5,791 nt of DNA, taken from NCBI GenBank assembly GCA_016199405.1, contig JACQGS010000108.1, positions 1-5,791 on the forward strand. The letters run 5' to 3'. How positions within the stretch are numbered: position 1 is the first letter of the stretch; every line of letters starts with the position of its first letter. Below the pieces are notes generated by a model. The model did not search any database. It saw only the letters and a program-made list of their open reading frames with translations, and had not been told where the DNA came from. The DNA comes from Chloroflexota bacterium. Lineage in GTDB: Bacteria; Chloroflexota; Anaerolineae; UBA4142. The position numbers were made by a program, and so were the translations under genes. This document shows positions 1 through 5,606 of the stretch, piece by piece.

Positions 1-306
1 AATGCGCGCGCTGTCGCGTATCATCAGCGTGGCGAGATCACGCGTCTCGTTCGTGGTATGCACATCGCCGGCAAAGCCACCGCGTACCAGTGTGGGCAAA
101 TTGCCGCAATGATCGATATGCGCGTGCGAAAGAATAACGGCGTCGATCGTCTTTGGATCGAAGGGGAAATGCGCGTTGCGTTCACTCGCTTCGGCGCGAT
201 GCCCTTGAAACGTGCCGCAGTCGAAGAGATAACGCTGCGAGTTCGTTTCGAGCAGATGCATCGAGCCGGTGACCGCGCGCGCGGCGCCGTGAAATTCAAG
301 TTTCAT
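1..306 (-). CDS. MBL-fold metallo-hydrolase (probably beta-CASP RNase type), N-terminal part, cut by window edge
   Basis: Reading the minus strand from the ATG at 306-304 gives 102 codons with no stop before the window edge, so this is the N-terminal part only. It begins MKLEFHGAARAVTGSMHLLE, continues through LFDCGTFQGHR (about residues 27-37), and has ILSHAHIDHCGNLP at 58-71. H61, H63, D65 and H66 form the HxHxDH zinc-binding motif of metallo-beta-lactamase-fold hydrolases. The G-AxxVTGS-L opening, the DCG-xFQG segment and SHAHIDHxGxLP are typical of the CPSF73-like/beta-CASP nucleases, usually about 450 residues long, which process or degrade RNA in the cytoplasm. The beta-CASP part lies outside the window, so the subfamily is inferred. 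The start is one base after the stop of the Uma2 gene (TGA-T-ATG), which suggests co-transcription and translational coupling; I see no strong ribosome binding site of its own. Confidence 0.88.
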   Translation of the reverse strand, partial: MKLEFHGAARAVTGSMHLLETNSQRYLFDCGTFQGHRAEASERNAHFPFDPKTIDAVILSHAHIDHCGNLPTLVRGGFAGDVHTTNETRDLATLMIRDSARI

Positions 307-307
307 A

Positions 308-928
308 TCACTTTGGTTGGGCTTGGATTTTCTGCAATGCGTCACGCACGGTGACAAATGGCTGCGAATTCCACAACCACTCGGTTCGAATTCGAAATCC
401 CGGCACAGCGATTGAAGTAACCCAACCCTCTCGGTCTGGCATCACCGCCGCAAAACGCTTGCCTTGGCGTTGATAAAATTCGGTGCCGGCGGGACCGTAA
501 GGATCGAGCAACCAAAACTCGCGCACACCGGCGCGCTCGTATTCGCGGAATTTGCTTCCGCGATCGTATAGGGCAGTGGATTTCGACAAAACCTCAACCA
601 CGAAATCCGGCGCGCCGAAAACGCCTTTGCTTTGCAATATTTCAAGCCGCGCGCGGGAAACGAATAGAATGTCCGGCTCAAACGTCTGGTCGTCATCAAG
701 TTGCACGGGCGTCCGCGAACCGCGGACCTCGCCCAATTTGTTTTGCTCAACAAATTCAGCGAGTAGGCGGAGTAGAAATAGCAGTAGACGTTCGTGAATC
801 TCTAGCGGCGGTGAAGGCACGATCAACGCTCCGTCAATCAATTCGGCTTTGCGGTCTTCGGGCGCGTCGCGGAAGAATTCTTCGGCGGTCATCCGCTCCG
901 CGACCTCGACGCGGCTGAGTGTCATCAT
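308..928 (-). CDS. Uma2 family (DUF820) PD-(D/E)XK endonuclease-fold protein
   Basis: A 206-residue protein of usual Uma2 length. It has the family landmarks in order: MTAEEFF (13-19), AELIDGALIVPSPP with E29 (28-41), H45, FEPDILFV with D86 (83-90), APDFVVEVLSKST with E112 (106-118), DRGSKFREY with K126 (122-130) and GVREFWLLDP (134-143). D86 and E112 fit the acidic metal-binding residues of the PD-(D/E)XK nuclease fold. The biological role of Uma2 proteins is largely unknown, although they are abundant in Cyanobacteria and Chloroflexota, often in many copies. An ATG at 997 would lengthen the frame into the AOR gene, but I chose 928 because a GAGAGG ribosome binding site lies 9 bases upstream, a promoter-like pair lies just before that, and the extra 23 residues do not resemble the family. 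A second ATG follows at once (925). The stop is one base from the next gene. Confidence 0.9.
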   Translation of the reverse strand: MMTLSRVEVAERMTAEEFFRDAPEDRKAELIDGALIVPSPPLEIHERLLLFLLRLLAEFVEQNKLGEVRGSRTPVQLDDDQTFEPDILFVSRARLEILQSKGVFGAPDFVVEVLSKSTALYDRGSKFREYERAGVREFWLLDPYGPAGTEFYQRQGKRFAAVMPDREGWVTSIAVPGFRIRTEWLWNSQPFVTVRDALQKIQAQPK

Positions 929-937
929 ACGATCTCG

Positions 938-943
938 CCTCTC
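938..943 (-). promoter_or_regulatory. Ribosome binding site of the Uma2 gene
   Basis: GAGAGG on the minus strand, 9 bases before the ATG at 928. It decides between this start and the longer frame that begins at 997. Confidence 0.6.
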
Positions 944-948
944 GGCAG

Positions 949-977
949 AGTATAGCATAGACCCTACAAGGGCGCAA
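949..977 (-). promoter_or_regulatory. Putative sigma70-like promoter for the Uma2-MBL pair
   Basis: On the minus strand, TTGCGC (977-972) and TATACT (954-949) are separated by 17 bp, which matches -35/-10 spacing. Transcription would begin near 942, close to the ribosome binding site, so the leader would be short. The -35 box sits in one arm of the hairpin that covers the end of the AOR gene. This is pattern matching only. Confidence 0.4.
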
Positions 978-990
978 AAATTATGCGCCC
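970..990. repeat. Perfect inverted repeat over the AOR stop codon
   Basis: GGGCGCA (970-976) and TGCGCCC (984-990) are perfectly complementary around a 7-base loop. The AOR stop codon TAA (983-981) lies in the loop. No T-run follows on either strand, so it is not a canonical terminator. It could protect the AOR mRNA 3' end, slow transcription, or be a relic of a short dispersed repeat. Confidence 0.55.
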
Positions 991-2849
991 TCCACATCCC
1001 GCGCGATCTCTTCCATTCCTAGCGCGATGAATTTTGCGCGCGATGGCTTGCCGCTTGCCCAATCCCAATCGCGCGCGGCGTAATATTCGCGCAGCATCAA
1101 ATCAAAATCCGGCACGTGCCGATCCGTGCCGCCCTCGCGCAGCGCGCGCAGCATCAGTTCCGGCAATTTCTCGGCGCGGCGCGCGTCGTACCCGAGTTTC
1201 AGATTGAGCGCGCGCTGCAAATTCCAAGTGCGCTCGCCGTAACTCAACACATTTCCCAAATGTATATCATAACCGGTCGCGGCGGAAAGCATTTCGCAAA
1301 TTTCTTGCACCGGCGGATTCGGAAAATAGCACAGCACCAGCGCATTGTTGAACGCGCGCCAATCCTGATGCCGCGCGACCAGCGCGGCTTTGCCGGCGCA
1401 CTCAAACCGATCCAATGCCGGAATTCCCAAATCTTCCATCGGCCGCCCGGTTTCGACAATAAAAAAATCGGATTGATTGTGACTCGCGCCAATCGGCGAC
1501 GTCGCGTACGCCACCGCCATCCCGCTGTTTGCGCGCGGGTCATGCAGCGGAACTTCCATTCCGTTGATCTGCACCGCGAGCCCTTCAACGCCGTAGCGCG
1601 CGCCCAACGCTTGCGTCCCTTCCGCGAGCACCGCGCCAAAGTTTTGGCGCGCCGCGATCTCTCGCACGAGTTTCAGCGCGATTTGCGGATCGCCCCAGCG
1701 CAAATCCGTGCCATCCAAATCTTGGCGCGGCAGAAGATCCAACTCGCGTAGGTACGTCGCAAATGCAATCGTCGCGCCGGCGCTGATCGAATCAATGCCG
1801 AGCGCGTCGCACTGCGAGCCGATGTAGGTCGCCGCGTGCAGATCGTCATTGAGGATGAGCGAGCCAAACGCGGCGAGCGTTTCATACTCGGGACCCTCGG
1901 CGTGCGGCAAAGCGTGCCCGGCGGCACGCTCTACTTTGCGCCCGCACGCCACCATGCACGCGTGGCACGTCGAGCGACCGGACAAAATGGTTTCCGCGAG
2001 CACGTTGCCGCTGATTTTTCCGTAATCGAAAGTGCCCTGCGTCCAGTATTTCGTCGGCACATCGCCGAGCAAGCCGAGATAATCAATCGTGCCGCTCGTG
2101 CCGACGGCGCGATACATTTCCGTGGAAAGATCGTGGCTGAGATATTTTTGCGCGGCAAGCATGGCGGCGTTGAATCGCGCCGCGTCGTGCAGATACACCG
2201 GATTTTTTTGCTTGTCGCCGCGCACCGCAATCGCTTTCAAGTTTTTCGATCCCATCACCGCGCCCATGCCACAGCGTCCGGCGATGCCTTTCTTCTGATG
2301 CTTGCCCGCGCCCGACGCGAGGATGAGCGCATAGCGCACCAAATTTTCGCCGGCGGGTCCGATCGCGGCGACAATCGCGCGGTCGTCGCGCAATTCCGCG
2401 CGCACCGCGTCGCCGGTGGCGTACGTGGTCATGCCGCGCAAGCGCGCGGCGTCGCGCAGTTCGATTTTTTCCGGCGAGATCGCCAAATAGACCGGCATCG
2501 GCGATTTGCCGCGCAGAATAATTCCATCATAGCCGGCGAATTTGAGTTCGGGCCCGAAGAAATTACCGGCATTCGCTTGCCCGTACAAGCCGGATTGCGG
2601 CGAACGCGCGCTGACGGTAAATCGCCCCGCGCTTGGCGCGCCGGTCGCATCGAGCGGTCCGGTCATAAAGATAAGCGGATTGTCCGCGCCAAGCGGATCG
2701 GTCGCGGCGGAGATTTCATCGTACAAATAACGCGCGGCAACGCCGCCACCGCCGAGGAAATCGCGCGCGTATTTTTCGTTGAGCGATTCGGCAGAAATTT
2801 TGCCGGTGGTGAGATTGACGACGAGAAGTTTGCCGGTGTAAGAGTTCAG
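981..2849 (-). CDS. Aldehyde ferredoxin oxidoreductase (tungsten-bis-pyranopterin enzyme)
   Basis: About 622 residues, usual for the family. AOR oxidises aldehydes to carboxylic acids in the cytoplasm and passes two electrons to ferredoxin, using a tungsten (or molybdenum) bis-pyranopterin and one 4Fe-4S cluster. Landmarks: NSYTGKLLVVNLTTGKIS (2-19), ARDFLGGGGVAARYLYDE (28-45), DPLGADNPLIFMTGPL (51-66), GRCGMGAVMGSKNLKA (about 191-206), the cluster ligands C295-x2-C298-x3-C302, CDALGIDSISAG (about 347-358), and a fourth Cys in LVLCYFPNP (C507). C-x2-C-x3-C plus a distant Cys matches the known AOR cluster pattern. The conserved N-terminus reads in frame back to N2, before which stand CTG (2849-2847), GCT and a TGA stop. 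No ATG, GTG or TTG lies ahead of the conserved region (the first TTG is codon 42, inside it), so I set the start at CTG, overlapping the DUF559 stop as CTGA. The exact start is uncertain; the function call is firm. Confidence 0.93.
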   Translation of the reverse strand: MNSYTGKLLVVNLTTGKISAESLNEKYARDFLGGGGVAARYLYDEISAATDPLGADNPLIFMTGPLDATGAPSAGRFTVSARSPQSGLYGQANAGNFFGPELKFAGYDGIILRGKSPMPVYLAISPEKIELRDAARLRGMTTYATGDAVRAELRDDRAIVAAIGPAGENLVRYALILASGAGKHQKKGIAGRCGMGAVMGSKNLKAIAVRGDKQKNPVYLHDAARFNAAMLAAQKYLSHDLSTEMYRAVGTSGTIDYLGLLGDVPTKYWTQGTFDYGKISGNVLAETILSGRSTCHACMVACGRKVERAAGHALPHAEGPEYETLAAFGSLILNDDLHAATYIGSQCDALGIDSISAGATIAFATYLRELDLLPRQDLDGTDLRWGDPQIALKLVREIAARQNFGAVLAEGTQALGARYGVEGLAVQINGMEVPLHDPRANSGMAVAYATSPIGASHNQSDFFIVETGRPMEDLGIPALDRFECAGKAALVARHQDWRAFNNALVLCYFPNPPVQEICEMLSAATGYDIHLGNVLSYGERTWNLQRALNLKLGYDARRAEKLPELMLRALREGGTDRHVPDFDLMLREYYAARDWDWASGKPSRAKFIALGMEEIARDVEGA

Positions 2850-3259
2850 AGCTCATCCCCCGGCCCCTTCTCCCGAACAGTATCGGGAGAAGGGGAGTGA
2901 ATCGTTTGCAAAATCTTTTTGACCACCGCTGTTGGACTTTTCATTATTTCTTCATTCTTGAATCGCAAGATGCGAACGCCGCGTTTTTCCAAATACTGTT
3001 TTCTTTGCTCGTCATGCTCCATTTGTTCGCGGCTCAAATGAATACCTCCGTCGGCTTCGACTTCAAGTTGATGCTCGACGCAAAAGAAATCGAGAATGTA
3101 CGGACCAAACGGATGCTGCCTCCGAAATTTCAAACGCGCGACGCGGCGATCGCGGACAATATCCCACAACTTTTTCTCGGCTTCGGTCATTTGCTTGCGG
3201 AAAGTGCGCGCGGATTGGACCGCGCTTGCAGTGGGCTTACCGCGAGTTTTGCGCGTCAT
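2846..3259 (-). CDS. DUF559 endonuclease-like protein (Vsr/very-short-patch-repair type fold)
   Basis: A 137-residue protein with the DUF559 pattern: ARTFRKQMTEAEKKLWDIVR (17-36), LKFRRQHPFGPYILDFFCVE (43-62), LEVEADGGIH (65-74), then KRGVRILRFKNEEI near the end of the domain. D57, E68 and D70 are candidate acidic residues of a PD-(D/E)XK-related nuclease fold. DUF559 proteins are small, numerous in some genomes and probably mobile; no substrate is established. The start ATG (3259) is preceded by GGGGTGAGG from a hairpin repeat, which may serve as the ribosome binding site. The last 16 residues, SPSPDTVREKGPGDEL, do not belong to the domain: they are encoded by another copy of the repeat. The stop TGA (2848-2846) overlaps the likely AOR start. 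The position looks like an insertion between the GMC and AOR genes. Confidence 0.87.
   Translation of the reverse strand: MTRKTRGKPTASAVQSARTFRKQMTEAEKKLWDIVRDRRVARLKFRRQHPFGPYILDFFCVEHQLEVEADGGIHLSREQMEHDEQRKQYLEKRGVRILRFKNEEIMKSPTAVVKKILQTIHSPSPDTVREKGPGDEL
2852..2897. repeat. Hairpin repeat copy H1 (C-rich leader plus 13-bp stem)
   Basis: CTCATCCCCCGG (2852-2863) leads into CCCCTTCTCCCGA (2864-2876), a 6-base loop, and the perfect complement TCGGGAGAAGGGG (2883-2895). It is built like H2 and in the same orientation, and like H3 in the opposite one. It lies inside the 3' end of the DUF559 frame and touches the AOR start. From memory, CTCACCCCC-GGCCCCTCTCCC elements of this kind are dispersed in Chloroflexota and other genomes. 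Confidence 0.85.
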
Positions 3260-3260
3260 G

Positions 3261-3305
3261 CCTCACCCCCCTGCCCCTCTCCTATTCTGCGAATAGAAGA
3301 GGGGG
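3261..3305. repeat. Hairpin repeat copy H2 upstream of the DUF559 gene
   Basis: CCTCACCCCCCTG (3261-3273) leads into CCCCTCTCCTATTC (3274-3287), loop TGC, and GAATAGAAGAGGGG (3291-3304): 14 pairs with one mismatch. Same orientation as H1. On the minus strand it forms the leader of the DUF559 gene and ends one base before its ATG. Confidence 0.85.
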
Positions 3306-3308
3306 AGA

Positions 3309-3447
3309 TTGAAACCTCATTTGAACCGCAAGTTTCTGAATATCCCAGCCGCATTTTTTCAGCACCCCTCGCCTGATCTTCAGGGAGATATTGAAACCAT
3401 ATTAGAATCGCAAATTTCTAAAAATTTCAGCGGCATTATTTCAACAC
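3309..3447. repeat. Two diverged 57-bp direct repeat units, 82 bp apart, between hairpins H2 and H3
   Basis: Unit A (3309-3365) and unit B (3391-3447) both begin TTGAAACC and end CA(G/A)CAC. By my hand alignment without gaps, 45 of 57 bases agree. Between them, 3366-3390 contains CCTGA-TCT-TCAGG (3372-3384), a shrunken hairpin resembling H3. The whole 3260-3468 stretch is thus hairpin, unit A, remnant hairpin, unit B, hairpin. It is more AT-rich than the flanking genes and I see no credible coding frame in it. Confidence 0.75.
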
Positions 3448-3448
3448 T

Positions 3449-3495
3449 CCCCTTCTTCTGATCGAAGATCAGGAGAAGGGGCTGGGGGGATGAGG
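3449..3495. repeat. Hairpin repeat copy H3, inverted relative to H1 and H2
   Basis: CCCCTTCTTCTGATC (3449-3463), loop GAA, and GATCAGGAGAAGGGG (3467-3481) form 15 pairs with one T-G mismatch, followed by CTGGGGGGATGAGG (3482-3495). Read on the minus strand this is the same leader-plus-hairpin order as H1 and H2 on the plus strand. The 3' end of the GMC gene, including its stop codon, lies inside it. No T-run follows on the minus strand, so it is not a standard terminator. Confidence 0.85.
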
Positions 3496-5091
3496 CGGTA
3501 TCCGCGCCATTGCATACTCCGCGAGCGCGGTAATTGTCAAACTCGGATTCACGCCGGGATTTGCCGGCATGATCGAACCGTCCACAACATAAAGCCCCGG
3601 ATAATTGTGCACTTCAAAATTCAAATCGACGACGCCTTCGTCGGCAGTCCGACCGATCGGCGCGCCGCCGAGAATGTGCGCGGTCGTCGGCAAATTCAGC
3701 AAGCCCTCATTGATCGTGCCTTGCGGAATGCTGTTCGTTTTCTGCGCGAACAGACGCGCGACGCGATGCCCGACCTCCAATTGCGCGGAAATCGCGCGCG
3801 CCGAATCCTTTTCCGGCTCGGACACCAGCCCGCGCCGGAAGAGCGTGAACAAATGCCGACCCAAACGCACGCGCAGCATATTGTTACGCGTCTGCATCAC
3901 CAGCAGAATCACGGAACGCCGCGCCCAGCGCCCAAAAAATTTCGAGTTTAGAAATTCGAGCGGATGCCGCGCGATCACCGCGAGCATTTTTGCCGCGCGC
4001 GCGATCAAATTACTGCCCGCTTCGATCAGCGGCGCGCCCATCAACACCAGCATCAGCGACGATCCATCGCGATAACGCACCGGCTCGATGCGCGTTTCAT
4101 CGTCCGCGTCAAAGATCGACGTGATCGCGACGCCTTCCGAAAAATTTCGCGCGCCGTCGCGATTGATTGCCCCAAGCAATTCTTCGCTATTCGTGCGCAC
4201 GCGCTGTCCGAGACGCGGCGAAATGTTCGGCAACGTCCGCGCGATATCGCGGCAATAAAAAAGCAATTCGAGCGTGCCGATGACGCCGGCGGCGAGGACG
4301 ACATTCCGCGCGCGCACGCGCCGCGGCGATTTTCTAAAGAGCGCGGTCGATTTTTCGTAAACAAGTTCATAGCGCGCGCCGTCGGCTTGATCGGCAAGCG
4401 GAATGATCGCGCGCGCCTTTGCCTCGGCGCGGATTTCCACGCCGCGTTTTTCGGCAAGGTGCAAATAATTTTTGACGAGCGTGTTCTTGGCATTGTGCGG
4501 ACAGCCGGTCATGCAGCCGCCGCAATGAATACAGCCGGCGCGCGCCGGACCTGCGCCGCCAAAAAATGGATCGGCAACCGTTTCGCCGGGCGCGCCAAAG
4601 AAAACGCCGACATCGGTCGCATGAAAACTCGCGCCGCGCCCCAGATCGTCCGCGATTTGCGCGAGCGTGTGATCGGCGTTCCACAAGCGCGGATTGCGCG
4701 CGACGCCGAGCATTCGCCGCGCGGTGTCATAATGCGGGCGCAAAATATTTTTCCAATCCGCGAGATCGCGCCACGCCGGATGATTAAAGAGGCGATCGTC
4801 CGGCTCGATCAAAACATTTGCGTATCCCAAACTGCCGCCGCCGACGCCGCTGCCGTGCAACACGAGCACGCCGTTCAGCCACGTCATTTCGAGAATGCCA
4901 AAGCATTTGAGCGCGGGCAGCCATAGATATTTCCACACGATCCAATTCGTGCGCGGAAAATCTTGATCGCGCCAGCGTTTGCCGCGTTCGAGGACGAGCA
5001 CGCGATAATTTTTTTCCGCAAGGCGTAACGCCGAGACGCTGCCGCCAAAGCCGGAGCCGATGATGATAAAGTCAAAAGTCTCTGATGGCAT
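3469..5091 (-). CDS. GMC-family FAD oxidoreductase (cholesterol-oxidase-like) with ferredoxin-like Cys cluster
   Basis: 540 residues. FDFIIIGSGFGGSVSALRLA (6-25) is the Rossmann FAD-binding GxGxxG motif and E35 in VLVLERG the ribose-binding acid. VLHGSGVGGGSLGYANVL (77-94) is the second FAD-contact segment. Near the C-terminus, TAHILGGAPIGR (about 470-481, H472) and GLYVVDGSIMPANPGVNPSL (499-518, N515) are the usual GMC C-terminal block with the His/Asn catalytic pair. Such enzymes oxidise alcohols, including sterols, to aldehydes or ketones. C187, C190, C193 and C197 form C-x2-C-x2-C-x3-CP, like a 4Fe-4S ferredoxin; from memory the CxxCGxCMxGCxxxAKNTL segment recurs in a subgroup of GMC proteins, but I do not know of a demonstrated cluster. 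The last eight residues or so come from hairpin repeat H3. It follows the SCP2 gene by 102 bp. The ribosome binding site is weak. The substrate is unknown. Confidence 0.92.
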   Translation of the reverse strand: MPSETFDFIIIGSGFGGSVSALRLAEKNYRVLVLERGKRWRDQDFPRTNWIVWKYLWLPALKCFGILEMTWLNGVLVLHGSGVGGGSLGYANVLIEPDDRLFNHPAWRDLADWKNILRPHYDTARRMLGVARNPRLWNADHTLAQIADDLGRGASFHATDVGVFFGAPGETVADPFFGGAGPARAGCIHCGGCMTGCPHNAKNTLVKNYLHLAEKRGVEIRAEAKARAIIPLADQADGARYELVYEKSTALFRKSPRRVRARNVVLAAGVIGTLELLFYCRDIARTLPNISPRLGQRVRTNSEELLGAINRDGARNFSEGVAITSIFDADDETRIEPVRYRDGSSLMLVLMGAPLIEAGSNLIARAAKMLAVIARHPLEFLNSKFFGRWARRSVILLVMQTRNNMLRVRLGRHLFTLFRRGLVSEPEKDSARAISAQLEVGHRVARLFAQKTNSIPQGTINEGLLNLPTTAHILGGAPIGRTADEGVVDLNFEVHNYPGLYVVDGSIMPANPGVNPSLTITALAEYAMARIPPHPPSPFS

Positions 5092-5120
5092 GGGAAAGTT
5101 GTCTCGTTGAAAGGCAGAGG

Positions 5121-5189
5121 AGCAAGGGGGAGAGGTGCTGGGGAGAAAAATCCCCTCTGCTCCCCAGCGCCCATGCTCCCCGGCTTGCT
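5121..5189. repeat. Long imperfect hairpin between SCP2 and GMC genes
   Basis: Outer arm AGCAAGGGGGAG (5121-5132) pairs with CTCCCC (5176-5181) and CTTGCT (5184-5189) around a 2-base bulge. Inner arm GGTGCTGGGGAG (5134-5145) pairs with CTCCCCAGCGCC (5160-5171), with one T-G pair and a 14-base loop. About 24 pairs in all, beginning four bases after the SCP2 stop on the minus strand. It fills most of the 102-bp intergenic gap. There is no following T-run, so mRNA protection or a dispersed repeat is more likely than termination. Confidence 0.75.
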
Positions 5190-5193
5190 TTGC

Positions 5194-5598
5194 TCACATT
5201 GCGAATTCCGTCGACACGCGCGTGCACGCTTTCACCAACTCGGTCGCGGCGCGGACATTCTTCATCACCTGCACGAGATTGCCTTTGAGTTTGAATTGCC
5301 CGGTCATCAGTCCTTGAATCGGATCAAGTTGACCGCTGACGACTTTTTTCCATTTGGGATAGAGCCCGGCCATTTCGAACGCCGGATTTTTTGCCGCGCG
5401 GTCGGGGACGAGAAAGGCGTCGCGGCATTTGCCGTGCCACAAATCCATATAGAGATAAACCGGCTCGGTCTGCGCGCCTTCGGGCTCGATCACAAAATAG
5501 AAATCGCCTTCCCAATCTTTGGCGGCGTCGGCGTACGCGGCGCTTTGGTTCAATTCATTTCGGAGTGCCTTGATCCATTCGTCGGAACCGAATTGCAT
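5194..5598 (-). CDS. SCP2 sterol-binding domain protein
   Basis: A 134-residue single-domain protein, usual for stand-alone bacterial SCP2 proteins, which bind sterols, fatty acids or other hydrophobic ligands in a tunnel and are cytosolic here (no signal peptide or membrane segment seen). The SCP2 pattern covers about 30-120: GDFYFVIEPEG (31-41), VYLYMDLWHGKCRDAFLV (47-64), then KWKKVVSGQLDPIQGLMTGQ (82-101) and FKLKGNLVQVMK, the (G)xxKLKGN segment near the C-terminal helix. The start is well supported: AAGGAG lies 8 bases upstream, after a promoter-like pair and a hairpin leader. It is first in the minus-strand series and precedes the GMC oxidoreductase, which suggests that it supplies or holds a hydrophobic substrate for that enzyme. 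The ligand is unknown. The TGA stop is followed by 34 open codons in the same frame as the GMC gene. Confidence 0.85.
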   Translation of the reverse strand: MQFGSDEWIKALRNELNQSAAYADAAKDWEGDFYFVIEPEGAQTEPVYLYMDLWHGKCRDAFLVPDRAAKNPAFEMAGLYPKWKKVVSGQLDPIQGLMTGQFKLKGNLVQVMKNVRAATELVKACTRVSTEFAM

Positions 5599-5606
5599 GG
5601 AATCAT

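Noticed and set aside
24..299. 91-codon minus-strand frame
   Set aside because: Arg/Ser-rich and in another frame of the MBL-fold gene, whose own frame shows the HAHIDH motif.
929..997. Longer start for the Uma2 gene at 997
   Set aside because: It would overlap the AOR 3' end; the ribosome binding site and promoter-like boxes favour 928, and the added residues are unlike the family.
2853..2855. In-frame TGA ahead of AOR as a selenocysteine codon
   Set aside because: It precedes the conserved AOR N-terminus, lies in repeat H1 and no family member is known to me to extend there.
1836..2900. 354-codon open frame on the plus strand
   Set aside because: It lies antisense to the well-supported AOR gene, has an Arg/Ala-rich composition typical of shadow frames in GC-rich DNA and matches no family I know.
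3300..3400. CRISPR-like ATTGAAAC motifs (3308-3315 and 3390-3397)
   Set aside because: Only two occurrences, and the sequences that would be spacers are themselves similar to each other (the 57-bp units). This is a diverged tandem repeat, not an array.
3446..3484. Rho-independent terminator for the GMC gene
   Set aside because: The stem is strong, but on the minus strand it is followed by AGTGTTGAAATAATG, with no T-run, and the sequence is a member of a repeat family found at two other places here.
3964..4926. 320-codon open frame on the plus strand
   Set aside because: Antisense to the GMC gene, Arg/Ala-rich with no recognisable motif; a shadow.
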